Shown here: in pieces, positions 27,182 through 37,378 of the stretch
Layout of the letters: each line of letters opens with the position of its first letter
Numbering within the stretch: position 1 is the first letter of the stretch
Assembly (NCBI GenBank): GCA_029558835.1
Contig: JAKQDH010000020.1
Location: 1-53,683, forward strand
DNA from: Planctomycetota bacterium
GTDB taxonomy: Bacteria > Planctomycetota > Phycisphaerae > UBA1845
Direction: 5' to 3'
Length of the DNA: 53,683 nucleotides
Position numbers and translations under genes: made by a program
The notes under the pieces: model-generated
Told to the model about the DNA's origin: nothing
Seen by the model: only the letters and a program-made list of their open reading frames with translations
Database searches by the model: none

Positions 27182-27210
27182 TTCAGATTCGCGCGTCTGC
27201 GCGGTATACT
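27182..27210 (+). promoter_or_regulatory. Candidate promoter of the esterase-like gene
   Basis: TTCAGA (27182-27187) and TATACT (27205-27210) are separated by 17 bp. The -10 box is strong and the -35 matches at four of six bases. Transcription would start about 65 bases before the start codon at 27282. Confidence 0.45.
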
Positions 27211-27281
27211 GGGTAGCGCTTTCGTACCGGGCTCGGACGGTGGGGGGTTGAGGGCGGTAGGGGTCGCCAGGAGAGTGCACA

Positions 27282-30257
27282 ATGGGGCGAGGGTTCAGAT
27301 GGCCTTGGCTGGCTGCGGCGTTGTTGACGGTTGGGGTGGTTGGTGCGGCCGGGGCTCCGGCCGGTTATCAGGGCTTCTACGACTGCCTGGCCGGGCCGGA
27401 GGTTGAGGTTCCACCGGCCTGCGCCGCGCTGCATGATGCAGACGGCGACGGGGACGTTGACCTGGCCGACTTCGCCGAGTTCCAGGTCGCGTACCTCGGA
27501 GAGGTGGTCATCGAGACGCAGCTCGCGGGCAACGCGCTGACCGTCTACCCCTTCTTCGAATACGTGACGGCGTTCAACGTCAGCGCCACGGTCCAGATCG
27601 GCGTGGATCCGACGCTGCTGCCGGCGTTGGTCGGCGCGACCACCGACGTGTACATCGTGGCCGACAAGACCCTGGAGGAGTGGGAGAGTGATCCGACGCT
27701 GACGGACGTGCGCGGCGCGCCCCAGGCGATCACCTGGGGCGGGACTACCGTGCAGCAGAACACCTTCCGGATCGCGACGGCCAACCAGCTCAGCGCGAGC
27801 GCCGGCACGGGAGTCGGCGTCGGCTACGACCTGGTGATCGACGCCAACCGCAACGGCATGCTGGACGGGGGCGATTGCGTTGACGGCTATCGGTACCGCG
27901 CGGGCTTCTACGTGGTGGCCGACCTCGTGGCGCTGGGGCCGCTGGCGACCACCTCCGTCACCTACAGCGGCGGGTCCTGGCTCGGCCAGCGCACCTGGTA
28001 TCCCACCGGCATTGCGTCCCTGGGAGAACTGCCGCTGGTGGTCATCAGCCACGGCAACGGTCATGACTATACGTGGTACGACTATCTCCAGCAGCACCTG
28101 GCGTCGTATGGCTACGTGGTGATGAGCCACCAGAACAACACCTCGCCGGGGATCGAGACCGCGTCCACGACGACGCTGACCAACACGGACTACTTCCTGG
28201 GGCACCTGAGCACGATCGCCGGGGGGGTGCTGCAAGGTCACGTGGACGAGCACGAGATCATCTGGATCGGTCACAGCCGCGGCGGGGAGGGTGTGGTGCG
28301 GGCCTACGACCGCCTGCACGACGAGCACTACACGCCGGCGAACTTCGCGCTGCGCGACGTGCTGCTGGTGTGCAGCATCGCGCCGACCGACTTCCTCGGG
28401 CCGACCCAGAGTGACCCGCACGACGTGGACTACTTCCTGATCTACGGCTCCGCGGACGGCGACGTGGGCGGCTACCCGGACAATGACGTGGCGGACTCGT
28501 TCAACATTTACGAGCGGGCCCAGGGCTTCCGCCAGTCCGTGTACGTGCACGGCGCCGACCACAACGATTTCAATTGTTGCGGGACGGATGATTTCACCGG
28601 GCCGTCGGGCACCGCCATCGGCCGCCCGGAGGCCCAACGGGTGGCGAAGGCGGCCTTTCTGGCGCTGATCAAGCACGAGGTGGAAGGTAACGTGCCCGCG
28701 AAGGATTTCCTCTGGCGACAATACGAGGATCTCAAACCCATCGGCGTCGCCGCCACGACCACGGTGATCCTGGAGTACAAGGAGGGTGCGGGCAGCTTGT
28801 TCGTGGACGATTTCCAGGCGCAGAGTTCGCTGGCGGTGAGCAGCTCCGGCGGCGCGGTCACCTATGACGTGCCGAATCCGTATGAAGGACTGATGAATGA
28901 CGCCGACGGCACGTTCACCTGGGCTACTTCCGATCCGATGAACGGCATGACCCGCGCGCGCACCGCGGATACCACGAAGGGGGTGGTGTTTGACTGGGCT
29001 TCGGGAACCACGCGCTTCCTGGAGTTCGGGATCGTCCCCGCGGCGCGCGACGTGTCCGGCTACGAGTACCTCTCGCTGCGCGCGTGCCAACAGACCCGGC
29101 ACCCACAGACGACCGCCGAGCTCAGCGATCTCACCTTCACGGTCAGCCTGCGGGATGGGGCGGGGACGGTCAGCGCCATCAACATCGGCGCCTACGGCGG
29201 CGGCATCGAGGAGCCCTACCAGCGTACCGGCTCCGGTACCGGCGCCGGCTGGCAGAACGCTTTCGAGACGGTCCGCCTGCGCTTGACCGACTTCCAGCGC
29301 AACGGCGTGGCGCTCGACCTGACCGACATCGTGGCCGTCCGCCTGGATTTCGGGACCGGCTTCGGCTCGTCCCGCGGGCGGCTGGGTTTCGACGACCTGC
29401 AATTCAGCAAGGATCGCAACCCGGGCGGGCTCACCGTGCGGGCCGTCAGCGTTCCCGATTACATTCCGCCCGGGCAGCCCACGACGCTGCAGGTCGCCAT
29501 CCGGGCCCGCGGCGAGACCTACGTTCCGGGCAGCGGCTACCTGCGGTACCGGTACGACGGCGGGCAGTACCAGGCGCTGCCGCTTACGCTGGTATCCGAC
29601 GGAGTCTTCGAGGCCACGCTGCCGCCCGCCGCCTGCGGCGAGCTGCCGGAGTTTTACTTCCTGGCGGAGGGCAGCATCAGCGGCCCCGTGACCGATCCGC
29701 CCGGCGCGCCGGGTAGCGTGTACAGCGCCCCGGTCAGTAACTGGACCGATTTCTACGAGCAACTGCTGGACACTAACCCGGGCTGGACGATCTCCGGTGG
29801 CCTGTGGGCATACGGCCAGCCGACCGGGGGCGGCGGACAGTACGGCGGTCCCGATCCGACCAGCGGCTACAGCGGCACTAACGTCTACGGTTACAACCTA
29901 AGCGGCGATTACGAGAACAGCCTGCCCGAGCGGCACCTGACCACGTCCGCGATCAACTGCACGGGCCGCACCGGCGTGCGGCTGTCTTTCTGGCGCTGGC
30001 TCGGCGTGGAGCAGCCGCAGTACGACCATGCCTACGTGCGCGTCAGCACGAACGGCAGCACCTGGACGACCGTGTGGCAGAATGCCAGCGAGATCGCCGA
30101 CACGGCCTGGACGTTCCAGGCGATCGATATCTCGAGCGTGGCGGACAATCAGCCCACCGTCTACCTCCGCTGGACGATGGGCACCACCGATACCGCCTGG
30201 CAGTATTGTGGCTGGAACATTGACGACGTGCGGCTATCCGCTCTCCAGTGCCCGTAA
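27282..30257 (+). CDS. Exported alpha/beta-hydrolase (esterase-like) with N-terminal dockerin-like motif
   Basis: This is a 991-residue secreted protein. The signal peptide (WLAAALLTVGVVGAAGAPAG) is followed by a dockerin-like segment at 30-75 (YQGFYDCLAGPE; DADGDGDVDLADFAEFQ), which is normally C-terminal. Residues about 230-470 form an alpha/beta-hydrolase fold: oxyanion region VVISHGNGHDYTW, nucleophile Ser332 in GHSRGGE and probable catalytic His in HGADHNDFN. This resembles dienelactone-hydrolase or PET-hydrolase-type esterases. A beta-rich region follows. The last 160 residues (NPGWTISGGLWAYGQPTG to GWNIDDVRL) match the C-terminal region of the C25 protease at 32981-37378. The substrate is unknown. 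The start follows from the signal peptide. Confidence 0.82.
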   Translation: MGRGFRWPWLAAALLTVGVVGAAGAPAGYQGFYDCLAGPEVEVPPACAALHDADGDGDVDLADFAEFQVAYLGEVVIETQLAGNALTVYPFFEYVTAFNVSATVQIGVDPTLLPALVGATTDVYIVADKTLEEWESDPTLTDVRGAPQAITWGGTTVQQNTFRIATANQLSASAGTGVGVGYDLVIDANRNGMLDGGDCVDGYRYRAGFYVVADLVALGPLATTSVTYSGGSWLGQRTWYPTGIASLGELPLVVISHGNGHDYTWYDYLQQHLASYGYVVMSHQNNTSPGIETASTTTLTNTDYFLGHLSTIAGGVLQGHVDEHEIIWIGHSRGGEGVVRAYDRLHDEHYTPANFALRDVLLVCSIAPTDFLGPTQSDPHDVDYFLIYGSADGDVGGYPDNDVADSFNIYERAQGFRQSVYVHGADHNDFNCCGTDDFTGPSGTAIGRPEAQRVAKAAFLALIKHEVEGNVPAKDFLWRQYEDLKPIGVAATTTVILEYKEGAGSLFVDDFQAQSSLAVSSSGGAVTYDVPNPYEGLMNDADGTFTWATSDPMNGMTRARTADTTKGVVFDWASGTTRFLEFGIVPAARDVSGYEYLSLRACQQTRHPQTTAELSDLTFTVSLRDGAGTVSAINIGAYGGGIEEPYQRTGSGTGAGWQNAFETVRLRLTDFQRNGVALDLTDIVAVRLDFGTGFGSSRGRLGFDDLQFSKDRNPGGLTVRAVSVPDYIPPGQPTTLQVAIRARGETYVPGSGYLRYRYDGGQYQALPLTLVSDGVFEATLPPAACGELPEFYFLAEGSISGPVTDPPGAPGSVYSAPVSNWTDFYEQLLDTNPGWTISGGLWAYGQPTGGGGQYGGPDPTSGYSGTNVYGYNLSGDYENSLPERHLTTSAINCTGRTGVRLSFWRWLGVEQPQYDHAYVRVSTNGSTWTTVWQNASEIADTAWTFQAIDISSVADNQPTVYLRWTMGTTDTAWQYCGWNIDDVRLSALQCP

Positions 30258-30292
30258 GATCAGCACTTTTTCACCCGAAAGGTGTACAGGAT

Positions 30293-30919
30293 ATGAAAGC
30301 TGTGATGTTCGCGACTCTGACGATCCTTTGCGTGCCGGCTGCCGGTCTGCTGGCGGAGCCGCCGGCGCTGCCCACGACGCCGGCGGCGGTGCAGCAGGTG
30401 CTGTACGCCCGGCCGTTCACTCTCGAACAAGGCTACGAATTCGCCTGGCGCAAAGAGAAACCCACCGTTACCGAGGGTTACATCCTGGTGCTCAAGGTGG
30501 ACCCGGCCCTCGTGTACCCGCGGCAGACCGCCGAGCCGGTGCTCTACATCGGCGACACGACCGCCCAGCGCGTCAACGTCGGGTATCCCTCTGGCAGCGT
30601 GGTGGTGATCGTGCCCTGCAAGGTCGCCGATTTCGACCTGCAGAAGACGCTCATCTGGTTCGGCACGCCCGAGTTGCCCGAACGCTGCACGGCCGGGACC
30701 ATTGCCGAGGAGCGGGCCAAGGCTGAGAAGGCCGGCATTCAACCGCCGTCCGCGGCCACGGTTGACGCCGCCCGCGCCGAAGGCGGCGAGCCACTCAGCG
30801 TCAAGGACGCTTACGAGCTGCAGCGGCAAGTCGCGCCGCTCATCAAGCAGTATGCGCCCGACGAGTCTGAGCGGGCCGACAATCTGCTGGCTCCGCGCGT
30901 CGAAGAGAAGAAGCGCTAG
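30293..30919 (+). CDS. Small exported protein of unknown function
   Basis: This is a 208-residue protein with a signal peptide (FATLTILCVPAAGLLA), so it is periplasmic or secreted. The mature part begins with a Pro/Ala stretch. Next is a beta-rich middle (YILVLKVDPALVYPRQTAEPVLYIG; VVVIVPCKVADFDLQKTLIWFG), then a charged helical end (DAYELQRQVAPLIKQYAPDE). I do not recognise the family. It starts 35 bp after the esterase gene, with AAAGG upstream of the ATG at 30293, so the two are probably co-transcribed. The longer frame from 30248 overlaps the esterase gene and is less likely. Confidence 0.7.
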   Translation: MKAVMFATLTILCVPAAGLLAEPPALPTTPAAVQQVLYARPFTLEQGYEFAWRKEKPTVTEGYILVLKVDPALVYPRQTAEPVLYIGDTTAQRVNVGYPSGSVVVIVPCKVADFDLQKTLIWFGTPELPERCTAGTIAEERAKAEKAGIQPPSAATVDAARAEGGEPLSVKDAYELQRQVAPLIKQYAPDESERADNLLAPRVEEKKR

Positions 30920-31432
30920 TCGGCCGCGCGATCCATTGCCTTGACGAGGGTAGTCTCAGGGCATGTAGAAACCGGTTGCGGAGCGGCGTCGCTGCCCCGT
31001 CGGGCGGTGGGTGCACGCGGCGCCGATTGGCCAACGGCAGGCAGTCATCTCACTTGGCCGCCCGCTGTGGTGGAACGCGCTGCGGCCTGCGGCCAACCAG
31101 CCCGCATGGCCGTCCTGCCCGATCCTCACCACAATGAGGTCTAACCTCGGCAGTGCCCGAGATTCCGGCGGCCCTGGTGAAACGAGCAGCGCCAGTTCAA
31201 CTCTTCTCCGCGCGCCAGTCGGTTCGATTCGCCCATACTGGTCGTTCTCGGTATCATCGGCCCCGGCGTGATGACGGCGGCTGGGCGCCTTCGCGTCTTG
31301 CCGGTGCGCGCCGATGTGGAGCAAGGGTTCGTCGATTCCAAGCGCGTCGGTGGGCCCAGCTTGACGCGAACCGTGATTGTCCGCCGTGGAGCGACTTAGT
31401 ACCCAGTTGTGAACCCCATTGCGGGCCAAAGA
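30920..31432. other. Intergenic region, nothing recognised
   Basis: This is about 500 bp between the small exported protein and the GH57-like gene. I see no gene, RNA or clear repeat. The open frames on both strands overlap and lack family features. Confidence 0.5.
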
Positions 31433-32893
31433 ATGAGCGAAGCCCTTCCAGGATGTCTCGGTGACCTCCCCAATATCTGCGGGCGAGAGGATCTGATCCG
31501 CGCGGCCTTGGCCCGTACGGACCGGCGTCCCTTATCCGACAGCGGTGTCGATTTCGCGCGTATCCAGAGCGCGTTTGCCGTTGCGCTGCACATGCACCAG
31601 CCGTTGATTCCGGCCGGCGGGGACGATTTGCGCACGGCCGGGATTATCAGCAACCTCCAGCACATGCTGGAGTGTCCCAACGATGCGGATCATCACAACG
31701 CGTCGGTCTTTCGCTGGTGCTACAAACGCCTGGCCGAGTTCATCCCACAACTCGTCCGCGTTGGTCGCCGGCCGCGGGTGATGCTCGACTACTCGGGCTG
31801 TCTGCTCCACGGCCTGGTGGCGATGGGGGCGGAGGACGTGCTCGAAAGCCTGCGGGCGCTCACCTGCGCTCCAGCATACCGGCCGTGTGTCGAGTGGCTG
31901 GGCTCGGCCTGGGGCCATCCCGTGGCGCCCTCGACGCCCGTGCAGGACTATCGCCTGCACGTGCAGGCGTGGCAGCACCACTTCGCGGCGCTCTTCGGGA
32001 TGGAAGCCCTGGCGCGCGTACGCGGGTTCTCGTCCGCCGAAATGGCGCTCCCCAACCACCCGGACGTCTGCTACGAATTCGTGCAGACGCTGCGGGAATG
32101 CGGATACCGCTGGGTGCTTGTGCAGGAACACACCGTCGAGCCGGCCGAGCAGGGCGGCCCGATTCGACGGCCCCACCTTCCCCACCGCCTCGTGGCCAGG
32201 AACTCGCGCGGCCAGGCCACCAGTATCATCGCCATCATCAAGACCCAGGGCAGCGATACCAAGCTCGTCGGCCAGATGCAGCCCTATTACGAAGCCAAGG
32301 GCCTATCCCGAATCGAGCTGGCCGGCCAGGCGATTCCCCCGCTGGTGACCCAGATCGCCGACGGCGAAAACGGCGGCGTGATGATGAACGAGTTTCCTCC
32401 GAAGTACATGCAGGTCATGGAGGAGGCCTCCGGCAGCGCAACGCCGCCTTTGAATGTCACTGAGTATCTTGATTATCTCGAATCCCTGGGCATCACGCCG
32501 GAGGCCTTCCCCGCCATCCAGCCGACCATGCAGCAGCGGATTTGGGACCGGTTTGCGGCGGGCGCGGGGCCGGCGGCAATGGACGAACTCATCGCGCAGC
32601 TCCAGCGGGAAGACCAACGGTTCCACATGGAGGGTGGAAGCTGGACGAACAACCTATCATGGGTGCGAGGATACCAACACGTGCTCGGGCCCATGGCTGC
32701 CGCCAGCGCACGCTTTGCGGAGAAGGTCGCGTCCCCGGGCGTCTGCCCGTCCGATCCGCGCTATCGCCGCGCGCTGTTTCACCTGCTCCTCACCCAAACG
32801 AGCTGCTTTCGCTACTGGGGCGAGGGCATTTGGGCCGACTACGGCCGCGAACTCTGCCGCCGCACGGTGGCCATCCTGGACCGCGACTTCTGA
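31433..32893 (+). CDS. Glycoside hydrolase family 57-like protein
   Basis: This is a 486-residue protein without signal peptide or membrane segments, so probably cytoplasmic. The opening motif HMHQP (53-57 from this start) is the GH57 region-1 signature H-x-H-Q-P. A candidate catalytic nucleophile is Glu203 in GFSSAEMALPNHPD, and DGENGGVMMNEFPP may be the acidic region that supplies the proton donor. GH57 enzymes act on alpha-glucans (amylase, 4-alpha-glucanotransferase or branching enzyme), but motif spacing here does not settle which. The first possible start is GTG at 31409; the ATG at 31433 is chosen as the more usual codon, and neither has a strong ribosome-binding site. It converges with the C25 protease gene 87 bp away. 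Confidence 0.8.
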   Translation: MSEALPGCLGDLPNICGREDLIRAALARTDRRPLSDSGVDFARIQSAFAVALHMHQPLIPAGGDDLRTAGIISNLQHMLECPNDADHHNASVFRWCYKRLAEFIPQLVRVGRRPRVMLDYSGCLLHGLVAMGAEDVLESLRALTCAPAYRPCVEWLGSAWGHPVAPSTPVQDYRLHVQAWQHHFAALFGMEALARVRGFSSAEMALPNHPDVCYEFVQTLRECGYRWVLVQEHTVEPAEQGGPIRRPHLPHRLVARNSRGQATSIIAIIKTQGSDTKLVGQMQPYYEAKGLSRIELAGQAIPPLVTQIADGENGGVMMNEFPPKYMQVMEEASGSATPPLNVTEYLDYLESLGITPEAFPAIQPTMQQRIWDRFAAGAGPAAMDELIAQLQREDQRFHMEGGSWTNNLSWVRGYQHVLGPMAAASARFAEKVASPGVCPSDPRYRRALFHLLLTQTSCFRYWGEGIWADYGRELCRRTVAILDRDF

Positions 32894-32980
32894 TCCCTGC
32901 CCCCCAGGACCTCACCTCGCGCGGCGGGTGGCGCGACGCTCCCCGGTGCCCCCCCGATGGCCGGCGAGCCGTCGCGAACG

Positions 32981-35900
32981 TCAATCGCCGTCGCCCGCGA
33001 AGAGCACCTGGAAGTAAGCGAAGTCAGCGAGATCGACGCTGCCGTCGCCAAGCAGGTCCGCGCGGCCACAGCCGGACGGGGCGGCAACCGCCGGACCGCT
33101 GAGGCAGGCGGCGAGGACGCTGAAGTCGTCCAGGTCCACGTCGCTGTCGCCGTCGAGGTCGCCCTCGTCGGGCTCCACGTCCCAACCCCAGAACTGGACG
33201 TCGTCGATGTTCCAGCCCGAGTAGGGGAAGGCACTGCTCCGGATGCGGTATGCCCAGCGGACATACACGGCCGGCTCATGATCGGCGAGCGCGGACAGAT
33301 CGAAGCTCTGCTGCGACCAAGCGTTGTCCGTGACGGCCACGTTGGACGGATTCTGCCACAGCGTCACCCAATCCACACCGTTGTTCGAGGCTTCGACACT
33401 GGCCGAGGCGTAGGAGCGAACATCCGTGTTCAGCCAGCGCTGGAACTTCAGCGTCACCTCCTCGACTCCAGTGAAGTCCAGCGGCCCGACGGTCAGGTAG
33501 TAGGGTCCGCCCGGTGTCGTCGAGTAGTCGCCGTTGAGGTTGACTCCATAGACGTTGGCGCCGGTGGCCCCGCCATTCGGATCGGGGAAGCCGTAGTGGA
33601 TCCCGCCGTGGCCGGTCGGCTGCCCGAAGGCCCACTGACTGCCCGGGGTGACGGCCCAGCCGGGATTGGAGTTAAGGGAGCAGCCGTACATGACGGCCGC
33701 GCCGCCCACCGCGATCGTTACCGTTGCCACGTTGGATCCCATCGTTGCATCGCGGGCCGAGAAGTCGAACGAGGCTCTCGCGTTCTGGCCGAAAGGCGGT
33801 TCATAGCGCACCGTGTTGCCGCCCACCAACGTGTAGGGCACTGCGTCAATCAAGCCGGCGTCCGGATCGCTCAGGCTGCCCCACAGCGGCAGGGTCTCGA
33901 TGATGTAGGTCAGGGGGTCCCCGTTCGGGTCAGAGGCGGACAAGGTGATGTCCCCGGGCGTGGTGATCGGCGTGGCCCAGTTCAGGTCGTGCGCTACCGG
34001 GTCCCAATCCGGACCACCCACCGTCAACGTAACGACGCTGGTGACGGAGTCGCCGCCCTCCGGCGGCGTCCCGCCGTCGGTGGCCTTGAAATAAAACGGA
34101 TCCATGCCCCAGTAGCCGGGCGGCGGCTGGTAGGCGACCTGATTACCGCCACCGGCCAGCGTGTAGGGCACGCCGGTGATGGGACCGGCCCAGGGATCGG
34201 TAAGTTGGCCGTGGCTCGGCAAGCTGGTGATGAGGTAGGTCAGTGTACCCGGTGGGTAAGGCAACCCGTCATCAAACGCCTGCAGGGTGATGGTCATCCC
34301 CACGTCGACCGCGGTGCTGACGACCACGTTCCTGACCCGCGGCGGCCGGGGTCCGCAAGCTCCCAGGTCGGACAGGTCGGTTTCGTAGTAGTACGGGTCC
34401 ACACCGTTGCCTGCCGACAGCCCGGCCAGCCCGTCGGCGGCGACCATCGACAGGTAGCTGAGCGTGATGGTGCCGTTGGCGAACATCTCGATCTGGAAGG
34501 TGTTGGAATTGCCCGTGCCGTACTCAGGGACGTTTGCGTAGGTGACTGCGACCCAGTCGCCGCAGTCCTTCCAGGTCACGCTGCCGCCCGCGGCCGGGTT
34601 CAGATCATCGAACCAGGCGGAGATCCGCGGCCGGTCGAAGTGGCGGGCGATGGTCTCCGTGGGGCTCACATCCCCGCTCCCGAACGTGACGTAGCCGTTG
34701 GAGCCCACGTAAAACGTGCCGTAGCTGACGCCATACAGGGACACCGTGGCGCCACCGGCCAGCGTGACCAGCGCGTAATCATCGTTGCCGCCGTAGGTGA
34801 AGGCCACGGGCGTTCCCCCGGTGGGGTCGGTGGGCAGTTGGGTGATTTCCTGGGCACAGGCGCTGTAGAAATCGACGGAACCGTCGGGGGTGAAGATGAG
34901 GCTCGTATTGCCTAGGTCGTTGCCCCCGGGGGTGAACAGTTCGGTGAAGTAGTACGGGATCTTGGGCGTGACGAACGCGTAGCAGGCGCCGCCGTTATCG
35001 TCGGTGGCGGCGTTGCCGGCCTCGTCGTCGGTGGTGACGGTGTAGAAGTACGTGGCGTTGTCGTCAAGCCCGGTGAGGTGCACCGTCGGAGCGGTGGAGT
35101 AGCCGCTGCCGGTGACGGTCTCGGTCAGGCTGCCGCAGGAGAAGCCGAAGTGAACCGTGCCGCGGGCCGGTTCGTCGGCGGCGAAGGCGATGGTTGCGTT
35201 CCGACCGTCGATGACCTGGGCCGCGACGGCGGAGATGACCGGCGGCGTGCAGTCCACGACGGCGGTCGCGGTCACCGGGATGCCGCTGCCGCCGTGGCCG
35301 TCGTCCGCGTCGACGTAGGTGACGGTGACCGTGTCACCTTCCGCCACCAGCAACACGCCGACGGCGTCGGTCGTACTGATGACGATCGCGCCCTCGAACT
35401 TCGCCGAGGAGGGCAGCGTCTCGACCAGCGTGACCTGCTCCCCCGCGGTCTCCGAATCGGAACCGATGGTGACGACCACGGTCTCGATGGCGTTGTCGTC
35501 GGTGTTGAGCCCGCAGTCGTTGACGAGGACGGTGGCTGTGCTCTCACACGCGTACTTGGGGCGATCCAGCGTGACGGTGCCGGCCACCATGCAGGCGGGC
35601 CGGATGCGGATGCTGGGGTCGCCGAACAGGTTCAACTCGTAGGTGCACCAGCGCATGCACTCCTCGTTGATGCGGTAGAGGTTGTCCTCCTTGGAATCCT
35701 GGTTTGCCCGGCCCAACTCGGGCAGGTCCTCGTCGAACACGGCGTCCCAGAACTCGCGGTGGAACCGCTGCGACGCGCCGTCGGTGCCCTCGGTCACGCC
35801 CCAGCCGTACCGCGAGTTCATGATGAGCGCGAACGCACCGTAGTCGGTCTTGACGTGCATCGTCTCCGCCCAGCAGTCGAAACCGTCAAAGCGACCGGCC

Positions 35901-37378
35901 CAGCACGTCTGGGAATAGACGAAGCACAGGTCTGCGTTCGTCAACGCGCTCAGGATGGTGCTGTCGTACAGCTTCATCGCCTGGTCGGGGCTGCCGTGGC
36001 CGAGGTGGTTGATGAGGTGCACACCGCCGTTGATGCGGGTGATGAGTTCCGCGGCCGGCCAGGATTGTCCCGGCCAGTCGCGGTCGTACAGGGTCTCGAC
36101 CAGGTAGTCGGTGGTGGAGATGCCCACGGTCGTATACCCGTTGGCGCTGGAGCCGTCGATCAACTCATCCATGTAGTCCCCACCCCACAGCGGCCCCCCG
36201 TACCAGCCGAGGTACTCGCCGACCATCAGGGCGTTGCCCGGCGCGGCGTGGTAGCCGTCGACGTACCAGATGGTCTTGTTGACGAAACGAGTGACCTCCG
36301 CCGGGGTGTCGGCCGCCGCCCGTCCGACGTACACCTCCGCGATCAGGTCAACGTCGCCGCCGCCTTCGCCGTCCGTCGGCTCTCCCCAGTAGGCGTCCCC
36401 GTCGTAGTTCCAGGTGCCGTCGAGGCAGCCGAAATACATGTCCGTGGGCATGTCGGAGGCAACGGGGCCGCCCGCGTATGACTGCACGTACACGTCCCGG
36501 GCCGCGAGCACGTCATCGTCGGCACCGATCAGAACGTACTCGATTCCGTCCGCGAGATACCGCGCCCGGAGGTAATCGCGGACGGCATTCGGATCGAAAC
36601 CGCCGACCTGGTCGGTGGTGTGAATCTCGGTGAGCAGGCCGCGGGCGTTGTGGTACTCCTTCAGGGGCTGGAAGGCATCCGCCAGCCAGGGGGGCGCCAG
36701 AATCAACATCTGGAAACCGCGGCCGGCGTGGCGTTCCGTGGCCGGGTAGGTACCGACCGCCGCGGGATTGTCGATGCGGGTGCGGAGCGCGGCCTCGTCC
36801 CCGATCCGTCCGCGGTAGAGCGACGAGGTTCGTCCCCCGGCCACGGTGTCCACCACGACGGCTAGACGCGGGAAATAGGAGAGCGTGCCGCCGGCCGGAA
36901 CGTAGCGCACCGGCTGGAGCTTCACGATGAGAATCTGATAGCCGCGAAACCCATGCGTACCGATTCGCTCGAGCAGCGCGTCGGGAAAGGGCTGATTGGA
37001 GCCGTACACAACGGGATCAGGCTCCCGCAAACGAGCCTCAGCAGGGTCGCCGGACAACGGGAATGGATACGCCGCCGGCTCCACCAGGTAGCCGCTACCC
37101 AGCGGCACTTCCTCGCCGGTTATGACCCGGATGCCCGCTATCTCGGTGCCGCAAGGGAGCAAGATCCGGCAGCCCCTGGCCGGCAGCGCCGGCTGTCCGG
37201 CGTTGCCGCAGTTCGCCAGGCCGGGCATCGTCACGCGGTCGTAGAACGCGCCGCCGACCGCCACCTTCGACACCGCGGGGCGCTCAAAGGAATAGTCCAC
37301 CACGACGGACTCGGCGCGCGCCGGCGATGCCAGCACGGCCCAGCCGATCATCCCGACGACTGCATTCCAGGACCTCAT
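32981..37378 (-). CDS. Secreted gingipain-like C25 cysteine protease with dockerin-like tail
   Basis: This is a 1465-residue secreted protein. A signal peptide (AVVGMIGWAVLASPARA) is followed by a gingipain-type propeptide (about 25-215). The C25 catalytic domain (about 220-620) has His461 in NHLGHGS and Cys492 in VYSQTCWAG, the two expected catalytic residues. Ig- and beta-sandwich domains follow: an FN3-like unit, a nidogen-like unit (ISAWFDDLNPAAGG) and two cadherin-like Ig units. A lectin-like domain (NSNPGWAVTPGSQWAFGQ to GWNIDDVQF) shared with the esterase at 27282 comes next. It ends in a dockerin-like pair (DLDGDSDVDLDDF; DLLGDGSVDLADF). C25 enzymes cleave after basic residues, but specificity cannot be read here. 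The start has GAGGGAG about 7 bases upstream. It is probably activated outside the cell by removal of the propeptide. Confidence 0.92.
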   Translation of the reverse strand: MRSWNAVVGMIGWAVLASPARAESVVVDYSFERPAVSKVAVGGAFYDRVTMPGLANCGNAGQPALPARGCRILLPCGTEIAGIRVITGEEVPLGSGYLVEPAAYPFPLSGDPAEARLREPDPVVYGSNQPFPDALLERIGTHGFRGYQILIVKLQPVRYVPAGGTLSYFPRLAVVVDTVAGGRTSSLYRGRIGDEAALRTRIDNPAAVGTYPATERHAGRGFQMLILAPPWLADAFQPLKEYHNARGLLTEIHTTDQVGGFDPNAVRDYLRARYLADGIEYVLIGADDDVLAARDVYVQSYAGGPVASDMPTDMYFGCLDGTWNYDGDAYWGEPTDGEGGGDVDLIAEVYVGRAAADTPAEVTRFVNKTIWYVDGYHAAPGNALMVGEYLGWYGGPLWGGDYMDELIDGSSANGYTTVGISTTDYLVETLYDRDWPGQSWPAAELITRINGGVHLINHLGHGSPDQAMKLYDSTILSALTNADLCFVYSQTCWAGRFDGFDCWAETMHVKTDYGAFALIMNSRYGWGVTEGTDGASQRFHREFWDAVFDEDLPELGRANQDSKEDNLYRINEECMRWCTYELNLFGDPSIRIRPACMVAGTVTLDRPKYACESTATVLVNDCGLNTDDNAIETVVVTIGSDSETAGEQVTLVETLPSSAKFEGAIVISTTDAVGVLLVAEGDTVTVTYVDADDGHGGSGIPVTATAVVDCTPPVISAVAAQVIDGRNATIAFAADEPARGTVHFGFSCGSLTETVTGSGYSTAPTVHLTGLDDNATYFYTVTTDDEAGNAATDDNGGACYAFVTPKIPYYFTELFTPGGNDLGNTSLIFTPDGSVDFYSACAQEITQLPTDPTGGTPVAFTYGGNDDYALVTLAGGATVSLYGVSYGTFYVGSNGYVTFGSGDVSPTETIARHFDRPRISAWFDDLNPAAGGSVTWKDCGDWVAVTYANVPEYGTGNSNTFQIEMFANGTITLSYLSMVAADGLAGLSAGNGVDPYYYETDLSDLGACGPRPPRVRNVVVSTAVDVGMTITLQAFDDGLPYPPGTLTYLITSLPSHGQLTDPWAGPITGVPYTLAGGGNQVAYQPPPGYWGMDPFYFKATDGGTPPEGGDSVTSVVTLTVGGPDWDPVAHDLNWATPITTPGDITLSASDPNGDPLTYIIETLPLWGSLSDPDAGLIDAVPYTLVGGNTVRYEPPFGQNARASFDFSARDATMGSNVATVTIAVGGAAVMYGCSLNSNPGWAVTPGSQWAFGQPTGHGGIHYGFPDPNGGATGANVYGVNLNGDYSTTPGGPYYLTVGPLDFTGVEEVTLKFQRWLNTDVRSYASASVEASNNGVDWVTLWQNPSNVAVTDNAWSQQSFDLSALADHEPAVYVRWAYRIRSSAFPYSGWNIDDVQFWGWDVEPDEGDLDGDSDVDLDDFSVLAACLSGPAVAAPSGCGRADLLGDGSVDLADFAYFQVLFAGDGD

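Larger units (their letters stand above)
26226..27281. other. Divergent intergenic region between sulfatase and esterase genes
   Basis: There is no gene I can support in about 1 kb. A short frame at 26922-27035 (37 residues, ending SAEVRALVPG) has somewhat protein-like composition, but no ribosome-binding site or homolog that I recognise. The two ends hold candidate promoters for the flanking genes. Confidence 0.5.
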
